Below, in pieces: positions 58,526-64,000 of a DNA stretch of 64,000 nucleotides; positions within the stretch are counted from its first letter, which is position 1, and every line of letters begins with the position of its first letter. The notes beneath the pieces are model-generated. The model was not told the DNA's origin. It worked only from the letters and a program-made list of their open reading frames with translations, and did not search any database. Source of the DNA: JAAGZL01 sp050291365 (lineage in GTDB: Bacteria > Pseudomonadota > Gammaproteobacteria > Chromatiales > Chromatiaceae); assembly GCA_050291365.1 (NCBI GenBank), contig JBNKJS010000044.1, forward strand, positions 36,639-100,638, given 5' to 3'. The position numbers and the translations under genes were made by a program.

Positions 58526-59434
58526 CTATTTCCCCCAATTCGACAGAAGTTTCACATCCATACTTTGCAGCGCCTTATAGTCCCTTTCATAATCGGCGAC
58601 CATCGGGGCTGGCATTCTGACCTGGCCCATGAGTTTTTTGCCTTCGGGTGTTTCCGCAAGGGTGAATATACCCTTCCTGACTGCCGCCTGGACCATCTCC
58701 GGAATACGGGGATGAGCGCAAAGCGGAGGAGCAGGGATGGCGGACGACTCCATCAAGATCCGGAGTTGACCGGGAATATCCTTCGTATCCCTGTTAATCG
58801 CCGGGCCGACGCTCACTCCAGCATCCGCCTTGCCCAGCAACACCTGCATGATTACATTCTTCGTCGAACCGCTGTAGTCAGTATCGAAAGACATTTTTTC
58901 GTTTTGCAGCGACAACGCGCGTTTGAGAAAGATGGTACAGACATTCTTTTCACCGACAAAAGCGATTCGCTTGTCAGCCAGGTCGTCAATGGTCTTTACG
59001 GGAGAGTCCTCGCGCACAAAGATCATGGCCTTAACGGTATGGCTGCCCCGGACCAACGGCACAAAACCCTGCATCTCATGGGCCACCACGGTCTGGAGGG
59101 CATTGGCGAAGATGAAATCTGGGGCCTCCGGCGAGATAATGTCCCGCTCGAAGTCACGCATTTTTTCGTACACCTTCAAACGGAAGGTAAGACCTGTGGC
59201 CTGGGAAAGCTGTTCCGCGAACGGCGACCATTTCGTATGGGTGACCACCGGAGACCAGGTGGGAATGATGCCGATGTGATAGACCTTTCCCTCCTCCTCC
59301 TCCTCCGCCGCAGCCAATGGTTGGAAGACCATAACCAGGGCGGCACACAAAAGTAGTGCGAAAAGAGTGGTTATTCTGCTAATCAGGGGCGCTTGCATGG
59401 TTTTGGATAACTTTATGGCTTTGAATAATCTCAT
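58526..59434 (-). CDS. PhnD-like periplasmic binding protein (sensor-associated)
   Basis: 302 residues with a signal peptide (LFALLLCAALVMVFQPLAAA, then a run of five Glu). Body matches phosphonate/phosphate-type binding proteins: GIIPTWSPVVTHTKWSPFAE, DFIFANALQTVVAHEMQGFV, LADKRIAFVGEKNVCTIFLK and LLGKADAGVSVGPAIN. No permease or ATPase gene is nearby, so it probably supplies ligand state to the adjacent kinase rather than to a transporter. Confidence 0.88.
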   Translation of the reverse strand: MRLFKAIKLSKTMQAPLISRITTLFALLLCAALVMVFQPLAAAEEEEEGKVYHIGIIPTWSPVVTHTKWSPFAEQLSQATGLTFRLKVYEKMRDFERDIISPEAPDFIFANALQTVVAHEMQGFVPLVRGSHTVKAMIFVREDSPVKTIDDLADKRIAFVGEKNVCTIFLKRALSLQNEKMSFDTDYSGSTKNVIMQVLLGKADAGVSVGPAINRDTKDIPGQLRILMESSAIPAPPLCAHPRIPEMVQAAVRKGIFTLAETPEGKKLMGQVRMPAPMVADYERDYKALQSMDVKLLSNWGK

Positions 59435-59496
59435 GCTGATACCCTCCTGCTTATTGTCTCAGCTAGGCTGGAAGTGGTGTTTTGTTCACGATTCTG

Positions 59497-59583
59497 TTAC
59501 GAAAAGTAGAGTGTGGCAGCGCGATCAATTTCTCCCTCGTCCCAGACTCGTCCGCCGTGCCGATGAATGATGAATTGCACAGC
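59497..59583 (-). pseudogene. Remnant of a histidine kinase ATPase domain
   Basis: AVQFIIHRHGGRVWDEGEID then RAATLYFS and TAA reproduces the end of HATPase domains (V-E-R-H-G-G-R-I-W-A-E-G motif). No upstream kinase domain remains in frame. Confidence 0.6.
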
Positions 59584-59950
59584 GATATAAAGGGGTTCGA
59601 CTCATTGATTAGCATGCCAAATATCTCTACTCTTTTCACAGCTCCATGTTCTGTCGAGGCCTAACTACTCCGGGCCGTCTGCAAGCAATCCAGTGGGTTC
59701 ATCCCGATCAACTGGAAATATGATATTCTCATTCATAGAATAGACCATAGGTTAATCGATAACTCTTATAAAAAAGCTACTGAAAAAAATTATCCGACTT
59801 TCGCACTTCCAAATTCAATTCACCAAATATATTTAAAGGGTCAGAATGGAATGGCGCTTACTTAAGGCTAATTTACTGTCTTTGCGAGTACGTTTCCATG
59901 AAGGTTGGAACCTATCCCGATAATGCACACACCGAGAACTGCAAAGACAT
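59584..59950. other. Intergenic debris between the two sensor modules
   Basis: No intact gene. It holds a dispersed repeat at 59838-59871 and, on the minus strand near 59,870 to 59,985, an open stretch with RPEFVIIPKLINVFAVLGVC, a membrane-like fragment that I do not identify. Confidence 0.5.
59838..59871. repeat. Dispersed GGGTCAG-type repeat fragment
   Basis: GGGTCAGAATGGAATGGCGC then TTACTTAAGG; reverse complement resembles 41655-41702 and 41414-41459. Confidence 0.6.
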
Positions 59951-60061
59951 TTATAAGTTTCGGAATAATGACAAACTCAGGTCGCACGAGACCTGATCTT
60001 GCCCGGCCATAACCGGGCAAGAGATCAGTAACAGCATGATAAACCTAAGCAGTGGTTTCAT
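59951..60061 (-). pseudogene. 5' remnant of a PhnD-kinase fusion gene
   Basis: MKPLLRFIMLLLISCPVMAG then QDQVSCDL. The first 23 residues nearly match the signal peptide of the intact fusion at 55912, and the DNA at 55849-55901 and 59991-60043 is almost identical. Homology ends and a stop follows after 36 codons. It begins 4 bases after the upstream kinase gene, as the intact copy does in its own module. Confidence 0.75.
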
Positions 60062-60065
60062 CTTG

Positions 60066-62702
60066 CTACACACCATCACCCTCTGATCTGTTCAAACTAT
60101 CCAATGCGTTAAGGATAGTTGGATAATCGAAACTATCGGCGATAATCTTCAGCGACTCCGCCAAGGGTTGGTCTTTCTCGCTAATCTGTTGAATGACCTC
60201 CGCAACGCGCACGCTATCCAGAGTGTCCAGTGCCTCTCTCAGTGCTGTTTGCAGTTCATCCCCTATCCCGGCCAACATAGTCGGTGTAAGAGTGGTGGGA
60301 GGTCTGATCTCTTTTTGACCAGCGTCATGGTAGATAAATTGCAGTCCCAAATGTCGCGCCATGCTTTCGTAGATCTCGTTAAACCGATAGGGCTTGCTCA
60401 CGATCTCGTTCATGCCGGCCGCGATCATCGCCTCATGCTCCTCCTTAAAAGCCGAGGCGGTCACGGCTACGATTTTCACCTTATCTCCCCCCGGCAGTTG
60501 CCGGACACGACGTGCTGCCTCCTCGCCATCCATCACCGGCATGCGCCGGTCCATCCAGATCAGATCCGGGCGCCACTCCTGGAAGATTTTGAGGCACTCT
60601 TTACCGTTTTGCGCCAACTTCACATCCATGCCTATATCGGTCATCAACCGCATCAACAGCAGTTGGTTTTCCAGTTGGTCTTCAACAACCAGAATTCGGT
60701 AGTTTGGCTGACCAGGTGCCAGTTCAACTCTTCCAGCCCGTGTCTCAAACTCCTGTTCGACTATCTCTTCCGCATCCACAGGCTCGACGGGCAATTCAAC
60801 TTGAAACAGGGAGCCTTTGCCTAGGCTACTTTCGATACCGATAGTGCCACCTATCAGTTCGACATACTGTTTGGTGATGGTAAGTCCCAGGCCGGTACCT
60901 TTCTGTTCACCCCCTTCCGCCAACTGCACGAAAGGCTTAAACAACCGCTTCTGGTCCTCTGGACTAACGCCAGGGCCAGAATCCTCTACTTCGATCAGCA
61001 GGTGAGGCTGCTCGCCTTGCCGCGCACCCAGGCGAACTGTGACGCCACCCTTTTCGGTAAATTTCACTGCATTGCCTACCAGGTTGACCAGGATCTGCCG
61101 CAGGCGCGCCTCATCACTTTTAATGTAGCGGGGAAATTCCGATGACTGTTCAAGTTTTAGTAGCAGTCCCTTCTGCTCGGCACGTAGTTGCATCATATCG
61201 GTGACATCGCGCACCATGCCATGCAGATCAAAGGCAGATGTCTCCAGTTGCAGTTTGCCTGCCTCAATCTTGGCAATCTCCAGCACATCGTTGATCAGGG
61301 TCAGCAGGTGCTCACCGCTGCGGTTGATGATATCCAGGTGCTCCCGCTGCTCAACTGATAAACCTGATCCCTCCTGAATCAGGCTGGAAAAGCCCAATAT
61401 GGCATTCAGCGGCGTGCGCAGTTCGTGACTCATGCTGGCCAGGAAAACACTCTTGGCCCGGTTGGCCGCCTCTGCGGCATCGCGGGCTCTAATCAGTTCC
61501 GCCTCGAACTCTTTTTGCCTGGTGACATCGTACATTGAGGAGACAGCTCCCAGCTTTTCTCCCGTATCGCTGAACATTGGCTGTCCGGCACAGAGCATGA
61601 AACGCCTACTGCCATCTGTATGCTCGATAATCATAGGTTGTTCGCGTACTTGCTCTCCTTTGAAGGCGCGATAGAGGGGGATCTGCTCGGTAGGCATCGG
61701 CGTAACACCGTCCTCTTGAAGCAGACTATAGTGCTCGGACCACTGCTCCGGCGGCAGATCCACCCGCTCAACACCGTGCATCAGGCGAGTGGCGCGGTTG
61801 AAGTAGGATAGCCGGCCCTCTTTATCGCAGGCCACAACACCGTCGGTGATATTCTCCAGCACCGCCTCGGTGAATACCTTCTGCCGCACTAGTTCTGCGG
61901 TGCGCTCATCCACCAGTTCGGAGAGGTGGTCACGATGCTGCTGCAGCTCGCTCTCCCGCTGTACCAGGGTATTGAGCATGGCGTCGAAGGCATCGCCTAG
62001 CTTGGCCGCCTCGTCGTGGCCTTGGAGCTTAACCCGCTTCACCCGATCGCCGGCCTGGATGGCATCAGCCACTGATTGGATAGCGTATAAACGGCGCGTT
62101 AGACGCCAACCCAGGAAGGCCACCGCCAGGGAGCCGATGAGGATGGCGGCGATGCCATTGATGATACCGCTTCGCGTGATGGTCCTCAGGCGTTTCGCCG
62201 TGGTCTCCTGGCCAAGGCCGATCCGTACCCAACCAATATCTGTGCCGGCCAGCACCACAGGTGTAACCACATCCACCAGTTGAGCAGTCCGTCTAATAAT
62301 CTTGCTCTTGGTTTCATAGGGCCCATTGAGGCTGAGATCCTTTAGGTATTTACCTACCACTGAGGTATCGCTGTGGGCCAAAACATGTCCATGCTGGTCC
62401 AGGATCATGGCGAACAGGAGATCTGGATAACGGCGCTGGGCGTCGATGATCTCCTGTAACCCTGAATAGTCCCGGGCCGCCAGCCAGCCTGAGGATGAGG
62501 TGGCGATACTGTTGGATAGAGCAGTGGCATACTCGGTCTGGCGCTCAAGCAGCATCTCCTGTTGCCGGTCGGTTAGGTACCAGACGAATAGAGCCATCAT
62601 AACCGCATTGAGCAACGCAATACCTAGTATGAGCTGGCCACGCAGGGTGCCGAAAACCGTCCCCAGGAGGCGAGCCGACAGGCCGTCTCCGCTCTGACTC
62701 AT
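60066..62702 (-). CDS. Membrane hybrid histidine kinase, second PhnD module
   Basis: 878 residues. Transmembrane helices about 22 to 42 and 182 to 202, periplasmic domain between them (about 45 to 180, cache-like), HAMP, PAS about 275 to 400 (TEAVLENITDGVVACDKEGR), HisKA (SHELRTPLNAILGFSSLIQE), HATPase, receiver (WMDRRMPVMDGEEAARRVRQ) and the shared tail ending FDYPTILNAL. It overlaps the PhnD-like gene by 4 bases (ATGA). Same layout as the kinase at 55,909. Confidence 0.92.
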   Translation of the reverse strand: MSQSGDGLSARLLGTVFGTLRGQLILGIALLNAVMMALFVWYLTDRQQEMLLERQTEYATALSNSIATSSSGWLAARDYSGLQEIIDAQRRYPDLLFAMILDQHGHVLAHSDTSVVGKYLKDLSLNGPYETKSKIIRRTAQLVDVVTPVVLAGTDIGWVRIGLGQETTAKRLRTITRSGIINGIAAILIGSLAVAFLGWRLTRRLYAIQSVADAIQAGDRVKRVKLQGHDEAAKLGDAFDAMLNTLVQRESELQQHRDHLSELVDERTAELVRQKVFTEAVLENITDGVVACDKEGRLSYFNRATRLMHGVERVDLPPEQWSEHYSLLQEDGVTPMPTEQIPLYRAFKGEQVREQPMIIEHTDGSRRFMLCAGQPMFSDTGEKLGAVSSMYDVTRQKEFEAELIRARDAAEAANRAKSVFLASMSHELRTPLNAILGFSSLIQEGSGLSVEQREHLDIINRSGEHLLTLINDVLEIAKIEAGKLQLETSAFDLHGMVRDVTDMMQLRAEQKGLLLKLEQSSEFPRYIKSDEARLRQILVNLVGNAVKFTEKGGVTVRLGARQGEQPHLLIEVEDSGPGVSPEDQKRLFKPFVQLAEGGEQKGTGLGLTITKQYVELIGGTIGIESSLGKGSLFQVELPVEPVDAEEIVEQEFETRAGRVELAPGQPNYRILVVEDQLENQLLLMRLMTDIGMDVKLAQNGKECLKIFQEWRPDLIWMDRRMPVMDGEEAARRVRQLPGGDKVKIVAVTASAFKEEHEAMIAAGMNEIVSKPYRFNEIYESMARHLGLQFIYHDAGQKEIRPPTTLTPTMLAGIGDELQTALREALDTLDSVRVAEVIQQISEKDQPLAESLKIIADSFDYPTILNALDSLNRSEGDGV

Positions 62703-63613
62703 TTTTGCTCCACTGGTCGAACCTGCTGTTCGAAGGTGGCGACGTAGTCGCGCACTCTATCATAGCTGGAGTCATTGGCAATATGAAAACGTGCTGTGGT
62801 GCTGCTTTCGAGGATAGCTCTCCCCTCCTCGGTCTTATCAAGATCAACAATCAGCTTCTGCACCTTATCACGCAACGCAACAGGTATGTCATCACGAACC
62901 ATGAATGAATTATTCATCAACGGCGGCGTTTCCCAGATAAGTTTCAACTGGGCCGCCTGTTCTGGATGATCCTTCTGAAACAGCCGCCAGGGTGGCGGCC
63001 AGGTGGCACCGGCGGCGGATTTACCCAGGTAGGCGTTCATAATCGAGGACTCCTGTGAGCCCACGTAGATATTCTTGATATCACTGTTGATGTCCAGCCC
63101 GCTCTGGTAGAGAAAATACTGAGGCATTATGCATGCAGCCAGGGCGGTATGGGAAGGATAGCTTACGACCTTACCCTTGAGGTCAGCGGGAGTGTTGAGG
63201 CCACTATCCTTACGTACTATAAAAATACCTTTGAAGTCATCGGCGTCCCCCGCCATGGCGATGACGTGATAACCGACCTTGATCGCCTCCAGGGTGTGCC
63301 AGGGATTGGGCAGCAGAAAATCCGGGGTGCGTGCGCGGAACTTGCGCTCGTAGTCCTGATAGTCACGCGACGCCTCCAGAACAAAGCTGGCTTCGGGAAT
63401 ATTGCTATTCAGATAGTCCACCAAGGGCTGGTATGCCTCGGCCAGCTTCTTTGGGTTATGCAACGGATGGATGGCGAGGTGGTAGTTGGGCTGGTCAGTA
63501 TCCCCGGGGCCGCTACCATACTCAGGACCAGAAGGAGGCGGCGACCCAAAATCACAGGCCACAGCAAATATTGATGTCAATAAAACAGTCAGGATCAAAC
63601 GTACATGGCTCAT
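62699..63613 (-). CDS. PhnD-like lipoprotein binding protein, second module
   Basis: 304 residues with a lipoprotein signal (LTVLLTSIFAVAC, lipobox AVAC) followed by a Gly/Pro linker. Body: HLAIHPLHNPKKLAEAYQPL, DFLLPNPWHTLEAIKVGYHV, LKGKVVSYPSHTALAACIMP and AYLGKSAAGATWPPPWRLF, as in PhnD-type proteins. It is anchored at a membrane, unlike the soluble copy at 58,526. ATGA overlaps on both sides tie it to two kinases. Confidence 0.88.
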   Translation of the reverse strand: MSHVRLILTVLLTSIFAVACDFGSPPPSGPEYGSGPGDTDQPNYHLAIHPLHNPKKLAEAYQPLVDYLNSNIPEASFVLEASRDYQDYERKFRARTPDFLLPNPWHTLEAIKVGYHVIAMAGDADDFKGIFIVRKDSGLNTPADLKGKVVSYPSHTALAACIMPQYFLYQSGLDINSDIKNIYVGSQESSIMNAYLGKSAAGATWPPPWRLFQKDHPEQAAQLKLIWETPPLMNNSFMVRDDIPVALRDKVQKLIVDLDKTEEGRAILESSTTARFHIANDSSYDRVRDYVATFEQQVRPVEQK

Positions 63614-64000
63614 ATCAAACTTTCCTCATTGAGTACATCAAGAATTATCTGGTAATCAAAACCTCCGGCGATCTGGGACAAGCTGTCAGCCAGCTCTGCA
63701 TCCAGCTCGGCCACTTGCCGGATGGCGGCATCAATGGCATTGGGTTCCAGTCTCTCCAGAGCGTCCCGGAGTTCCCTACGCAACGCCTCTGGCAGAACAA
63801 CCAGCTTTTCTACATCCAGTGTCGACACTGACCTATTAGCACTAGTTTCAGTATAGATGAAACGTAACCCCAGCTGACTTTCCAGAGTGTTGTAGATATC
63901 CTTAAAGCTATATGGCTTGCGCACCACGCCATCCATGCCGGCAGCTATCATTTTCTCATGCTCTTCCTTGAGGACCGAGGCCGTCACAGCAACAATCTTC
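63610..64000 (-). CDS. Hybrid histidine kinase, C-terminal part (truncated by window edge)
   Basis: The frame is open to the edge, reading KIVAVTASVLKEEHEKMIAA then GMDGVVRKPYSFKDIYNTLE, the last third of a receiver domain (conserved Lys in RKPY), and ending in the shared helical tail (LPEALRRELRDALERLEPNA, GGFDYQIILDVL). Its 5' part lies beyond the window. It overlaps the lipoprotein gene start by 4 bases, so the operon continues upstream. Confidence 0.9.
   Translation of the reverse strand, partial: KIVAVTASVLKEEHEKMIAAGMDGVVRKPYSFKDIYNTLESQLGLRFIYTETSANRSVSTLDVEKLVVLPEALRRELRDALERLEPNAIDAAIRQVAELDAELADSLSQIAGGFDYQIILDVLNEESLI

Noticed and set aside
58370..59356. 328-residue plus-strand ORF over the PhnD-like and kinase genes
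   Set aside because: Complement of two clear genes; its His/Arg-rich composition is that of an antisense frame.

Overview
The window has two parts. Positions 1 to about 36,314 are the right-hand part of a temperate, lambda-like siphovirus prophage whose left end lies outside the window. Positions 36,315 to 64,000 are bacterial chromosome dominated by sensor kinases. The host is most likely a gammaproteobacterium (inference): the prophage sits in the 3' end of a tRNA gene, probably tRNA-Leu; BarA-like hybrid kinases are abundant; an ErcA-type alcohol dehydrogenase is coupled to a multi-PAS kinase; and dispersed palindromes of a kind common in that class are present. No species can be named from the sequence.

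Prophage late region (24.0 to 0.57 kb, all minus strand): Q-like regulator, late promoter, terminator, small membrane proteins, gpZ-like tail protein, terminase, portal, protease-capsid fusion, head-tail joining, tail tube, tail chaperones with a -1 frameshift, tape measure, tail tip J, fibres, holin, SAR endolysin and nested Rz/Rz1 spanins. A partial RadC-like gene and a small HTH gene lie beyond, on the plus strand.

Prophage control and early region: a CI-like repressor (27,915) and a Cro/YdaS-like protein (27,830) diverge from a right operator with three 17-bp sites. A matching three-site left operator covers a strong promoter at 29.6 kb. The rightward-control operon (minus) carries replication genes; the initiator gene contains seven iterons spaced 22 to 27 bp, conserved as DNA in all three reading frames. 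The left operon (plus) runs through a Gp37/Gp68 protein, a zinc-ribbon protein and an HD-like protein, then through a small array of integron-type cassettes separated by attC-like sites, then an integron-type integrase (IntI family), an excisionase and the phage integrase. The array plus IntI inside a phage left operon is the most unusual feature of the window.

Chromosome: a P-type cation ATPase, a KefB-like antiporter, an antiporter remnant and a MITE-like element, then a minus-strand signalling block: hybrid kinase, Rcp1-like regulator, membrane kinase, multi-PAS hybrid kinase, ErcA-like dehydrogenase, HD-GYP regulator, and two copies of a PhnD-type binding protein/hybrid kinase module. One module has an intact PhnD-kinase fusion; the other keeps only its signal peptide. 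No ABC transporter genes accompany the binding proteins, which suggests a sensing role. Several kinase remnants show repeated duplication and decay.
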